The translations under genes were made by a program, and so were the position numbers. From DASSWG01 sp041689995 (GTDB lineage Bacteria > Bacteroidota > Bacteroidia > Flavobacteriales > Flavobacteriaceae), in the NCBI GenBank assembly GCA_041689995.1, contig JBDNFD010000130.1, positions 1 through 32,691 of the forward strand: a DNA stretch of 32,691 bases, read 5' to 3'. Positions 23,595 through 31,517 of the stretch are shown here, in pieces. Numbering within the stretch: the first letter of the stretch is position 1; every line of letters starts with the position of its first letter. The notes below the pieces were generated by a model. It had not been told where the DNA came from and searched no databases. It was given only the letters and a program-made list of their open reading frames with translations.

Positions 23595-24620
23595 ATGAAG
23601 GGAGTTCTTCTCGTAAATCTCGGCTCGCCGGAAAGTACTAATCCAAAAGATGTAAAAAAATATTTGGATGAATTTCTCATGGATGAGCGGGTGATTGATG
23701 TGCCGTGGTTGTTGCGCGCGTTCATCGTTAAAGGAATTGTTTTAAACACCCGTCCGAAACAATCGGCGGCGGCTTATGAACGAATTTGGTGGGACGAAGG
23801 TTCTCCGCTTATTGTTCTTTCTGAGCGTTTGCAGGAAAAGATCGATGCCCAAACGTTGGTTCCCATTTCGTTGGCGATGCGCTACGGGAAACCAAGTATG
23901 AAATCTGGTATACGGGAATTGACCGAAAAAGGGGTGGATGAAATCTTGTTGTTGCCTCTTTATCCGCAATTTGCGATGGCCACCATCGAAACTATCTTGG
24001 TTTTGGCTGAGGAACTTCAAAGGAAATTTTTCCCGTATGTAGCTTTTACCATCATTCCGCCTTTTTACAATCATCCCGATTATATTAATGTGCTTTCAGG
24101 AAGTATTCTTGAAAAAATTGAAAAGCTGGATTATGAACAATTATTGTTCAGTTATCACGGCGTTCCCGAACGACATATTCGCAAAAGCGATATTACTTCT
24201 TCACATTGTCAACTAAATGATACCTGTTGCGCAACTGCCTCTCCTGCTCATCAATTTTGTTATCGTCACCAATGTTTGGAAACCACACGCTTGGTAGCCG
24301 AAAAACTCAATTTGAAAGCTGGCACTTACAGCACTTCTTTTCAATCGAGCTTAGGTTTCGATCCTTGGTTGAAGCCTTATACCGATCGCACCATCGAAAA
24401 AATGGGATTGAACGGCATAAAAAAAATGGCTATTGTGATGCCTGCGTTCGTCTCCGATTGTCTGGAAACTCTGGAAGAAATTGCGATGGAAGGAAAGGAA
24501 ATTTTTCACGAGGTCGGCGGAAAAGAATTTACTTGTATCCCCTGTTTGAATGATCGTGAAGACTGGGTGAACACCTTGAGCAGATGGATCGATGAATGGG
24601 CGAATTCAATTCAGAATTGA
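23595..24620 (+). CDS. hemH: Ferrochelatase with internal Cys-rich loop
   Basis: This 341-residue enzyme inserts ferrous iron into protoporphyrin IX to make haem b. Catalytic features are His188 in FSYHGVPERH and the acidic helix CLETLEEI (289-296), with the conserved FQSSLGFDPWLKPYT block at 249-263. Between them, residues 205-227 hold five cysteines (205, 211, 212, 222, 227) around the ASPAHQFCYRHQC segment. This pattern is typical of Bacteroidota ferrochelatases and fits the class that binds a [2Fe-2S] cluster through internal rather than C-terminal cysteines. The frame opens at 23541 with TTG, but that codon lies in the -7 element, so ATG 23595 (MKGVLLVNLGSP) is the start. The final codons run into a short 7-bp-period array. 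hemJ lies about 2.3 kb downstream on the same strand. Confidence 0.95.
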   Translation: MKGVLLVNLGSPESTNPKDVKKYLDEFLMDERVIDVPWLLRAFIVKGIVLNTRPKQSAAAYERIWWDEGSPLIVLSERLQEKIDAQTLVPISLAMRYGKPSMKSGIRELTEKGVDEILLLPLYPQFAMATIETILVLAEELQRKFFPYVAFTIIPPFYNHPDYINVLSGSILEKIEKLDYEQLLFSYHGVPERHIRKSDITSSHCQLNDTCCATASPAHQFCYRHQCLETTRLVAEKLNLKAGTYSTSFQSSLGFDPWLKPYTDRTIEKMGLNGIKKMAIVMPAFVSDCLETLEEIAMEGKEIFHEVGGKEFTCIPCLNDREDWVNTLSRWIDEWANSIQN

Positions 24621-24649
24621 GAATTGAGAATTCAGAATTACTAATTTCA
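24608..24649. repeat. Six tandem AATTNAN-type heptamers over the hemH stop codon
   Basis: Consecutive 7-bp units read AATTCAG, AATTGAG, AATTGAG, AATTCAG, AATTACT and AATTTCA. The first two cover the last codons and TGA stop of hemH (24618-24620). The rest of the 274-bp gap up to 24894 is A+T-rich and holds no recognisable gene, and I see no convincing promoter or terminator in it. Confidence 0.7.
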
Positions 24650-24894
24650 CATCTAAAGAATTGATTTGGAAATGATAGAACAAAAAACTCATATTCTCGA
24701 ATTCATAATATAATTCTAAAATTTTGAGTTTATTTTGGATTTTTCACTTTATTCGAATACCTTTATTCTTTTAATAATAAAATTTGTACAAAATCTCTTA
24801 TTCTTCCTAAAAATAAATCTTCACAAAAACGGCGTTCTATTATTTTGTGATCTAAGAGCTGTGATTTTCCGTGCGAATTATTCAATTGATAATT

Positions 24895-26763
24895 ATGGCT
24901 GATGTACTACGATTTATCGGAAATATCCCTTGGTGGTTATGGATTATTATCTTTCTAATCTTATTGGCTATTTATGACCGTTTTATAAACAAGAAACATA
25001 CGATAACACAAAATTTTCCCGTAGTTGGGCATCTTCGCTATATGTTCGAGAAGGTAGGTCCTGAATTGCGCCAGTACATTGTGGCGAGCAACCGTGATGA
25101 ACTTCCTTTTAATCGCATTGAACGCAGTTGGATTTATGCATCTGCAAAAAATGGGAACAATTACGAAGGTTTCGGAACCGATCGAGATCTTCGTCAAGCT
25201 GATCATATTTTTATCAAAAATGCCGTGCTGCCATACCAAATGAAAAGCGAGCACCCCGAACGGGACACTCCTTATTTTGTTGCCTGCGCAAAAGTTATTG
25301 GTGAATTTCACAAACGAAGAAGACCTTATCGGCCAGCTTCAATTATCAACGTTTCGGCTATGAGTTTTGGTGCGCTTTCCGGTCCTGCGGTCGAGGCGAT
25401 GAACAAAGGTTGCAAAAAAGCTTGGGCATACCAAAACACTGGCGAAGGTGGATTTGCCTCTTATCACAAGCACGGGGCAGATATTATATTTGAATTTGGA
25501 ACCGGTTATTTTGGTGTCCGGACAGAAGACGGAGGCTTTTCCATGTATAAATTGGTGAAACTTGTAGCGGAAAACAAAGAAATCCGAGGCATTGAAATAA
25601 AATTGTCACAGGGGGCTAAGCCCGGAATTGGTGGGGTTTTACCAAAATCAAAAATTACGCCGGAAATCGCAAAAATAAGAGGTGTCTCGATGAAGTATGA
25701 TGTGGTTTCGCCTCCCTATCACACGGCTTTCAGTTCTATGGCAGAATTAGTTGATTTCGTAGAAGATATAGCGGAAAAAACCGGTTTGCCCGTTGGGATA
25801 AAATCGGCGGTTGGTCAAATGGATCAGTGGGAGGAACTTGCAAAAATTATGAAGGAAACCGGTAGAGGCCCTGATCATATTACCGTCGATGGAGGTGAAG
25901 GAGGAACAGGTGCCGCTCCTCAAAGTTTTACCGGATATATGAGTTTGCCATTTATCGATGCTTTTACAGAATTATATAAAGTATTTTTGAAAGAAGAAAT
26001 TACGGATCAAATTGTTTTTATTGCCAGCGGAAAATTGGGTTTTCCGGCCAAAGCGATCATGGCCTTTGCAATGGGGGCCGATCTTATCAATGTGGCCCGG
26101 GAAGCTATGTTGAGCGTTGGCTGTATTCAAGCAAAACAATGCCACTTGAACACTTGTCCCACTGGGGTCGCCACTCAAAGCAAATGGTTACAGGCAGGAC
26201 TTAATGTGAAAGATAAATCGGAGCGATTGAATTATTATTTTGTGAAATTCAAGAAAGAATTGTTGGAAATGACATACGCTTGTGGATATGAACACCCTTG
26301 TCAATTCAAAATGGAAGATGTGCGTATCAACACGAGTGATAAAAGTTTGACAAGAACCTTGGCACAAACCTTTTTTTATCACAAGGCAGAAGTACCTTTT
26401 GAGTCCACCGAGACGCTATATGAAAGTGATTATTTGGGAGCAGAATACCGAAAAGAAGCAACTGCCAAAAACAAAGGGAAAAAGACAAAAACAAAAGAAG
26501 TGGAGACCGAAGAAACCTCTGCCACCAAACCCTCCAAATCCCCCAAAAGCAAAGAAAGGGATACCGAAAAATCACCAACGAAAAAAGTAGAACGCGAACC
26601 AGACGTAAAAACTGGAAAAGAATCAAAATCACCTTCCGAAAAAGAAGAGATTGCGGAACAAAAAAGAGAAAATCAGCATAAATCGGAAAAAGCACAGGAA
26701 AAGAAAAAAAGCAAAGTGCCGGCAAAAGATGAAGAACAAAAAGATATTGATGGGAAACAATAG
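24895..26763 (+). CDS. FMN-binding glutamate synthase-like protein with Lys/Glu-rich tail
   Basis: This 622-residue protein has an N-terminal membrane helix (about residues 12-29, PWWLWIIIFLILLAIYD) and a glutamate synthase alpha-chain-like domain (about 145-490). FMN-barrel features include NVSAMSFGALSGPAVEAMN, GIEIKLSQGAKPGIGG, VDGGEGGTGAAP and GADLINVAREAM. Cysteines 410, 416 and 421 in the CIQAKQCHLNTC pattern match the 3Fe-4S ligands of GltB. There is no glutaminase domain, so it is a stand-alone flavin/Fe-S oxidoreductase of unknown substrate, common in Bacteroidota. Residues 519-622 form an unusual tail made almost only of Lys, Glu, Ser, Thr, Pro and Gln, probably disordered. The frame opens at a GTG (24871), but ATG 24895 gives the normal membrane-helix start. 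Confidence 0.87.
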   Translation: MADVLRFIGNIPWWLWIIIFLILLAIYDRFINKKHTITQNFPVVGHLRYMFEKVGPELRQYIVASNRDELPFNRIERSWIYASAKNGNNYEGFGTDRDLRQADHIFIKNAVLPYQMKSEHPERDTPYFVACAKVIGEFHKRRRPYRPASIINVSAMSFGALSGPAVEAMNKGCKKAWAYQNTGEGGFASYHKHGADIIFEFGTGYFGVRTEDGGFSMYKLVKLVAENKEIRGIEIKLSQGAKPGIGGVLPKSKITPEIAKIRGVSMKYDVVSPPYHTAFSSMAELVDFVEDIAEKTGLPVGIKSAVGQMDQWEELAKIMKETGRGPDHITVDGGEGGTGAAPQSFTGYMSLPFIDAFTELYKVFLKEEITDQIVFIASGKLGFPAKAIMAFAMGADLINVAREAMLSVGCIQAKQCHLNTCPTGVATQSKWLQAGLNVKDKSERLNYYFVKFKKELLEMTYACGYEHPCQFKMEDVRINTSDKSLTRTLAQTFFYHKAEVPFESTETLYESDYLGAEYRKEATAKNKGKKTKTKEVETEETSATKPSKSPKSKERDTEKSPTKKVEREPDVKTGKESKSPSEKEEIAEQKRENQHKSEKAQEKKKSKVPAKDEEQKDIDGKQ

Positions 26764-26824
26764 TTTCCTTAGATGAATTTCAAAAAAAGGAAAATAATTG
26801 TCATTGTTTGATTGAATGCCCAAA

Positions 26825-26857
26825 TTTGAATTTCTTGAGAAAATCTCAATATATTTG
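26825..26857 (+). promoter_or_regulatory. hemJ promoter with inverted repeat in the spacer
   Basis: A TTTG -33 box (26825-26828) and a perfect -7 element TATATTTG (26850-26857) are 21 bp apart. Between them is a perfect inverted repeat, TTGAGA-AAA-TCTCAA (26835-26849), which touches the -7 element. A regulator bound there would block RNA polymerase, so this may be an operator. Confidence 0.6.
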
Positions 26858-26904
26858 TGCGAGGAGTATTTTCAAATCTTCCGCCCATACAATTAATCGA
26901 TTAA

Positions 26905-27441
26905 ATGGAGTATTATAAATACGTAAAAGCGTTACACCTCATTTTCGTAATCACGTGGTTTGCGGGGCTTTTTTATATTCCCCGATTGTTCGTCTATCAA
27001 ATTGAAGCTTCTCAAAAGCCTTCCCCAGAACGGGAAATTTTGGGTACGCAATTGAAAATGATGGCAAAGCGTTTGTGGTTTATCATCACTTGGCCTTCCG
27101 CGGTTTTAGCCACTATTTTTGCTATAATTTTACTCATTTTGAAACCGATTTGGCTACAACAAAGTTGGATGCACCTGAAACTGGGTTTCGTTGTGCTTCT
27201 GATCGCCTATCATTTGAAATGCCACCAAATTTTCAATCAACTGCAAAAGGACATTGTGAAATGGACTTCAAACCAAATGCGTTTATGGAACGAAGGTTCT
27301 ACCATTATTCTTTTTTCCGTTATTTTCATTGTGATGCTTCGCGACACGCTGACCTGGATTTTCGGCCTGGTCGGGTTGATTTTGCTGATGGTGATTTTAA
27401 TGCTGGGTTTTAAAATCTATAAACGTTTTCGGAAAAAATAG
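26905..27441 (+). CDS. hemJ: Protoporphyrinogen oxidase HemJ
   Basis: This 178-residue membrane protein belongs to the HemJ (UPF0093, CopD-like) family, which oxidises protoporphyrinogen IX to protoporphyrin IX, the step just before ferrochelatase. It has four to five helices. The family marks are His11 in the first helix (ALHLIFVITWFAGLFYIPRLF), the KRLWFIITWPS segment at 56-65, and Lys92 in MHLKLGF; His and Lys at these places are needed in studied HemJ proteins. Its presence near hemH supports the HemJ route of haem synthesis in this organism. It has its own promoter-like sequence. The next gene starts 42 bp downstream. Confidence 0.92.
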   Translation: MEYYKYVKALHLIFVITWFAGLFYIPRLFVYQIEASQKPSPEREILGTQLKMMAKRLWFIITWPSAVLATIFAIILLILKPIWLQQSWMHLKLGFVVLLIAYHLKCHQIFNQLQKDIVKWTSNQMRLWNEGSTIILFSVIFIVMLRDTLTWIFGLVGLILLMVILMLGFKIYKRFRKK

Positions 27442-27483
27442 TATAGCGCAGAAATTGCTATCTTTAAGCGATAAATTTCCAAA

Positions 27484-28947
27484 ATGAAACTCTTCAAACG
27501 CTCTTTACGGACCCGCATTTTCGTCTCGATGATTTTGCTTGTTCTGATCGCCTCAATTTTGATCGCGGCGGTGAGCATTTATCAATATAAGCAAGAAGCA
27601 ATTCAATATCACCAAGAGAAATTAGAGCAGAAGGAATTATCCATTCGCGCCAGCATCGACTATGAACTAAAACACACAACTTACATTGTTTCCACGGAAA
27701 ATATACCCCTTATTTTCAAAGATAAAATATTCGAAATAAGCGATATACATAATGTTGAAGTAAATATGTATAATTTGAACGGGCAACTGTTGAAATCGTC
27801 CAAAGCTACTTTCTTTAAAGATTCCCTAGAAACCAAAATTCCAGATTACATCCTGAACGAACTGCGAAATTCCCCCGAAAAGCGCTATGTGAAACACATG
27901 GTCGAAAATGGCAAAAAATTCCAATCTTCATATACATATATTACCGATAATTATTTCAAACCCTTGGGAATTTTGAATCTTCCTTATATTGCGGATGACG
28001 GATTTATTGATCGTGAATTGAACGAATTCCTGTGGAAATTGGGTCAAGTTTATCTGTTGATGTTGGCAGTTGCCGTGATTTTGGCCTATTTTCTTTCAAA
28101 ATATATTACCAAATCCTTGAAAGCCGTAAGCGAAAAAATCACGGAAACCCGGTTGGACAAACACAACAAAAAAATACGGATTGAAGATGCGAGCAGTGAA
28201 ATCCATATTTTAGTGCAAGCCTATAACGCAATGATTGATGAACTGGAGGAAAGTGCTGTCAAATTGGCTCGGACCGAGCGTGAACAAGCATGGCGGGAAA
28301 TGGCGAAACAAGTTGCACATGAAATCAAAAATCCGTTGACACCCATGCGGTTGAGCGTTCAAAGTTTTGAACAAAAATTTGATCCGAACGATCCGCAAAT
28401 TCAGCAGAAAGTAAAGGAATACAGCAATACTTTAATTCAACAAATAGATACCATGAGTTCCATCGCTTCGGCATTTTCCAACTTTGCCAAAATGCCCGCT
28501 CAACAAAATGAAACTTTGGATGTTCCAAAAATCGTCAAATTGGGCTTGGATATTTTCAATGAGGAACACATTCTTTTTCAAACGGAAGCGGAGGAAATTT
28601 ATGCCAATTTCGACCGAACGCAATTGATACGTGTGGTAACAAACTTGATAAAAAATGCAATTCAGGCCACGGAAGGAAAACCCGATCCGAAAATTATGGT
28701 CCATGTTGGAAAAAATGAAAACCAGGTTTGTATAGATTTTTCCGATAATGGCGCGGGAATATCGGAAGAAAATAAAGCCAAAATTTTCGAACCAAAATTT
28801 ACCACAAAATCCAGCGGAATGGGCTTGGGCCTCGGAATGGTTAAAAATATTGTGGAGGCTTATGGCGGAAATATTACCTTTACCTCCGAATTTGGCGTCG
28901 GTACCACGTTTAAGGTACAATTGCCGAAAGGAAATAAAGTCGACTAA
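27484..28947 (+). CDS. Orphan membrane sensor histidine kinase (NtrY-like)
   Basis: This 487-residue protein has membrane helices at about residues 12-32 and 188-206 enclosing a periplasmic sensor domain of about 150 residues. A HAMP linker (about 205-255) leads to the kinase core. The phospho-acceptor is His279 in VAHEIKNPLTPM, a form typical of NtrY-like kinases. The ATP-binding domain has the N box NLIKNAIQA, G1 DNGAG, F box FEPKFTT and G2 GLGLGMV. All catalytic motifs are present. No response regulator gene is adjacent, so its partner is encoded elsewhere. It lies 42 bp after hemJ and 30 bp before the crotonase gene, so it may be co-transcribed with them. The signal sensed is unknown. Confidence 0.93.
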   Translation: MKLFKRSLRTRIFVSMILLVLIASILIAAVSIYQYKQEAIQYHQEKLEQKELSIRASIDYELKHTTYIVSTENIPLIFKDKIFEISDIHNVEVNMYNLNGQLLKSSKATFFKDSLETKIPDYILNELRNSPEKRYVKHMVENGKKFQSSYTYITDNYFKPLGILNLPYIADDGFIDRELNEFLWKLGQVYLLMLAVAVILAYFLSKYITKSLKAVSEKITETRLDKHNKKIRIEDASSEIHILVQAYNAMIDELEESAVKLARTEREQAWREMAKQVAHEIKNPLTPMRLSVQSFEQKFDPNDPQIQQKVKEYSNTLIQQIDTMSSIASAFSNFAKMPAQQNETLDVPKIVKLGLDIFNEEHILFQTEAEEIYANFDRTQLIRVVTNLIKNAIQATEGKPDPKIMVHVGKNENQVCIDFSDNGAGISEENKAKIFEPKFTTKSSGMGLGLGMVKNIVEAYGGNITFTSEFGVGTTFKVQLPKGNKVD

Positions 28948-28977
28948 AACATCATTTATATATAAAAGGAACTATTT

Positions 28978-29751
28978 ATGGACTATGAAAATATTTTATT
29001 GGAGCAGCAGGGAGAAATCGCGATCGTAACGATTAACCGACCGAAAAAGTTGAACGCGCTCAATCAAGAAATCCTTGGGGAAATTCACGAAATTTTTCAG
29101 TTTTTGAGGGAAAATCAAAATACTAAAGTTATTATCCTTACTGGAAGCGGCAATAAAGCTTTTGTGGCCGGTGCCGATATTTCCGAATTTGCCGATTATT
29201 CGGTGGAAGAAGGTAAAAACCTCGCCGCAAACGGACAAACGACGGTTTTCAATTTTATCGCCAATTTCCCAAAACCGGTCATTGCCGCCATTAATGGTTT
29301 TGCTTTGGGCGGCGGTTTGGAATTGGCCATGGCCGCACATTTTAGAACTGCTTCCGACAACGCAAAAATGGGTCTTCCCGAAGTTTCTTTGGGCGTAATC
29401 CCCGGATATGGCGGAACACAACGTTTGCCACAATTAGTTGGAAAAGGCCGCGCCATGGAAATGATAATGACCGCCGCAATGATAGATGCTAATCAGGCGC
29501 TTCAATATGGTTTGGTGAACCAAGTGACTTCCGAAGAAGATTTGTTGGAATTCACTTTGGGCTTGGCAAAGAAAATCCTCCGGAATTCCCCAATGGCAAT
29601 TTCAGCTGCGATCAACGCTATAAATGCTGGGTTTGAAGAAGGGAAAAATGGATTTCAAACCGAAATTGAAGAATTCGGAAATGCGTTTGGAACCGAAGAT
29701 TTTAAGGAAGGGACACAAGCTTTTTTAAATAAAAGGAAGGCAGAATTTTAG
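28978..29751 (+). CDS. Enoyl-CoA hydratase/isomerase (crotonase family)
   Basis: This 257-residue protein hydrates trans-2-enoyl-CoA to 3-hydroxyacyl-CoA in beta-oxidation or short-chain acyl-CoA metabolism. The oxyanion-hole segments FVAGADISEF (62-71) and GFALGGGLELAMA (107-119) are present. Both catalytic glutamates are conserved: Glu115 in GGGLELA and Glu135 in MGLPEVSLG, with the 20-residue spacing seen in active hydratases. This argues for true hydratase activity rather than an isomerase-only member. The length is standard. The gene follows the histidine kinase by 30 bp, with a weak purine-rich AAAAGGAA stretch before the ATG. Confidence 0.94.
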   Translation: MDYENILLEQQGEIAIVTINRPKKLNALNQEILGEIHEIFQFLRENQNTKVIILTGSGNKAFVAGADISEFADYSVEEGKNLAANGQTTVFNFIANFPKPVIAAINGFALGGGLELAMAAHFRTASDNAKMGLPEVSLGVIPGYGGTQRLPQLVGKGRAMEMIMTAAMIDANQALQYGLVNQVTSEEDLLEFTLGLAKKILRNSPMAISAAINAINAGFEEGKNGFQTEIEEFGNAFGTEDFKEGTQAFLNKRKAEF

Positions 29752-29899
29752 AATTTTTTCTTTTTTTGTTTCCAGTCCAGTTTGAGAATATGGAACCTCC
29801 GGTTCTGCAAAATCAAATAAGAACATTTTTGGTTTCGACGGTTATTTCCATGATTTATTTATTTTAGCATTTAATTAACAATTAAACAAGCATTCAAAA

Positions 29900-31441
29900 A
29901 TGAAGAAAAAATATTTTTTGTTGTTCTTATTTTTAGGAACTTATGTCTTTGCAACCAGTCAAATTAAGGTCAATATTGAAAAAAGTGAAATCTTTAAAGA
30001 CGATAAAAAAAACACTGAACTGGAATTTGTGGAGAGCGACGGCGGAGAAGGGATTGTGACCGTTCGCTTGGCGGTGAGTGGCTTAATGAAGAAACCCAAA
30101 GAATATTATGTTTCTTATTTCGATGAAAATCTAAAGCAGATTTCGGAGAAAACATTCGACATTAAAAAAAATGAATTCAAAGGCTTGATGGTTAAAGACG
30201 GGCAAGTTCATATTTTGGATTTTGGGTATAACAAGGAAACCAAAGAATATGATTTTGATGTGCTTTCCGCGTTATTGGCCACCTTTGAATTTAGTCGTAA
30301 AACCTTATTTTCTATTGAGAAAGACCGATTGAAAAAAGAATTTTCCATTTATATCGGATTTGTGCCAATAGTCGGTGCGTATGATCAATTCGACAATGAT
30401 TCTTTTGGGGAAGTGGTTTTTTTGAAAAACAAAAATTTTTTCGCCGTGAATTTCGATATAAAAGACAAGAAGCAGGAAACGCATCAAGTGTTGGTTTTCA
30501 ACGATAACTTGGAGAAAATTTTTGAGCAGGAAATCATTAAAGATATTAAAGATCGGCTGTTCATTTATCAAAATATTGAAGTGGACGACGAGGACGGGAC
30601 TGTTTATTTTCTTGGAAAAGAATATGAAAATAACAGCCGCGATAGTAAAAGAAAAGGCAAGGCAAATTATCATTACGAACTGCTAAAAGTTTCAGCTGAT
30701 GGACAAATAAAGGAAACAAGTTTTGAAAGCGATGTATTTGTCGCTTCATTGACGGTTGCGAAAAACTTAGATCAATTGGTCGCCGTTGGGTTTTATTCCG
30801 AAAGGAACGATCATCGTTACAAAGGTGTTGCCCGTTTCAATCTGAATCCCGAAACTTTGGCGATAACCTCGAAGGCTTTTCTTCCTTTTTCCGATCAATT
30901 TTTATTCGATAAATACGGCAAAGAGAAGGATAAAGAACTGCGTAACCTCAGTTATCGTGATATCATGATTTTTGAAAATGGAGACGTCATTTTGAATGCT
31001 GAAGAATATTTTGAGGTCTTTCATCAAAATATGAATGGAGGCGGCTATTATACCTATCATTACGACGATATTATTTCTTGCAAAATTAGTGCCAATGGGC
31101 AGTTGTTATATGCGAGAAATATCAATAAAGATCAAACTTCACGAAAGCCCAAATCGAATTATGATTCTTATTGTTCCATGAGCGGAAATGGATTATTATA
31201 TATTTTTCTTAATTCAAGGCGCGTGCGCGAAAAAGATGATGGCCGAATTAAATTTAAAGATACTGGCGATTTGTATGCATTGACCATTGCGCCGGATGGG
31301 GATTTGGATTACAATATTATTATTGAAGACCCGGAAGTGCCTTTTTATGTAGAATATGGTAAAACGGTGGATGAAAATAAAATGATTTTAGTGGGAAGAA
31401 ATGGAAGAAAGAAACGTTTGATCCGGCTTTCTGTCAATTAG
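29900..31441 (+). CDS. Secreted protein of unknown function
   Basis: I do not recognise a named family for this 513-residue protein. A clear signal peptide (MKKKYFLLFLFLGTYVFATSQ) ends near residue 21, so the protein is exported; there is no lipobox Cys and no later membrane helix. The body is rich in short beta-strand repeats with turns such as DEDGTVYFLGKEYEN, ANGQLLYARNI, DTGDLYALTIAPDGD and VDENKMILVGRNG. These suggest a beta-propeller-like or WD-like surface fold resembling other secreted flavobacterial proteins. No Por secretion C-terminal domain is visible. It is separated from the crotonase gene by 148 bp holding only a weak hairpin (29793-29805), and ends before a terminator hairpin. 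Confidence 0.8.
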   Translation: MKKKYFLLFLFLGTYVFATSQIKVNIEKSEIFKDDKKNTELEFVESDGGEGIVTVRLAVSGLMKKPKEYYVSYFDENLKQISEKTFDIKKNEFKGLMVKDGQVHILDFGYNKETKEYDFDVLSALLATFEFSRKTLFSIEKDRLKKEFSIYIGFVPIVGAYDQFDNDSFGEVVFLKNKNFFAVNFDIKDKKQETHQVLVFNDNLEKIFEQEIIKDIKDRLFIYQNIEVDDEDGTVYFLGKEYENNSRDSKRKGKANYHYELLKVSADGQIKETSFESDVFVASLTVAKNLDQLVAVGFYSERNDHRYKGVARFNLNPETLAITSKAFLPFSDQFLFDKYGKEKDKELRNLSYRDIMIFENGDVILNAEEYFEVFHQNMNGGGYYTYHYDDIISCKISANGQLLYARNINKDQTSRKPKSNYDSYCSMSGNGLLYIFLNSRRVREKDDGRIKFKDTGDLYALTIAPDGDLDYNIIIEDPEVPFYVEYGKTVDENKMILVGRNGRKKRLIRLSVN

Positions 31442-31482
31442 GAAAAAATCCTATTAAATAGGAATGATTCCATTTAAAAATG

Positions 31483-31517
31483 ATACCTTTGAGAGAATAT
31501 TCCAAAGGTATTTTTTT
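31483..31517 (+). terminator. Terminator hairpin abutting the radical SAM start
   Basis: ATACCTTTG (31483-31491) and CAAAGGTAT (31503-31511) form a perfect 9-bp stem with an 11-base loop, followed by a run of T to 31517. The ATG of the next gene is at 31518. It should end the upstream transcript. The left arm also contains TACCTTTG, a perfect -7 promoter match, but with no -33 box. A smaller 6-bp hairpin lies at 31449-31463. Confidence 0.7.

Noticed and set aside
28432..28920. 162-residue minus-strand open frame opposite the histidine kinase
   Set aside because: It overlaps the conserved ATPase domain of the kinase in antisense, with no recognisable motif.
29793..29805. Terminator after the enoyl-CoA hydratase gene
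   Set aside because: The GAACC-TCC-GGTTC hairpin has only five pairs and no T-run after it; the T-rich stretch lies before it instead.
31464..31517. ATG at 31464 as start of the radical SAM protein
   Set aside because: The extra 18 codons are the terminator hairpin and T-run; the family-like N-terminus begins at 31518.
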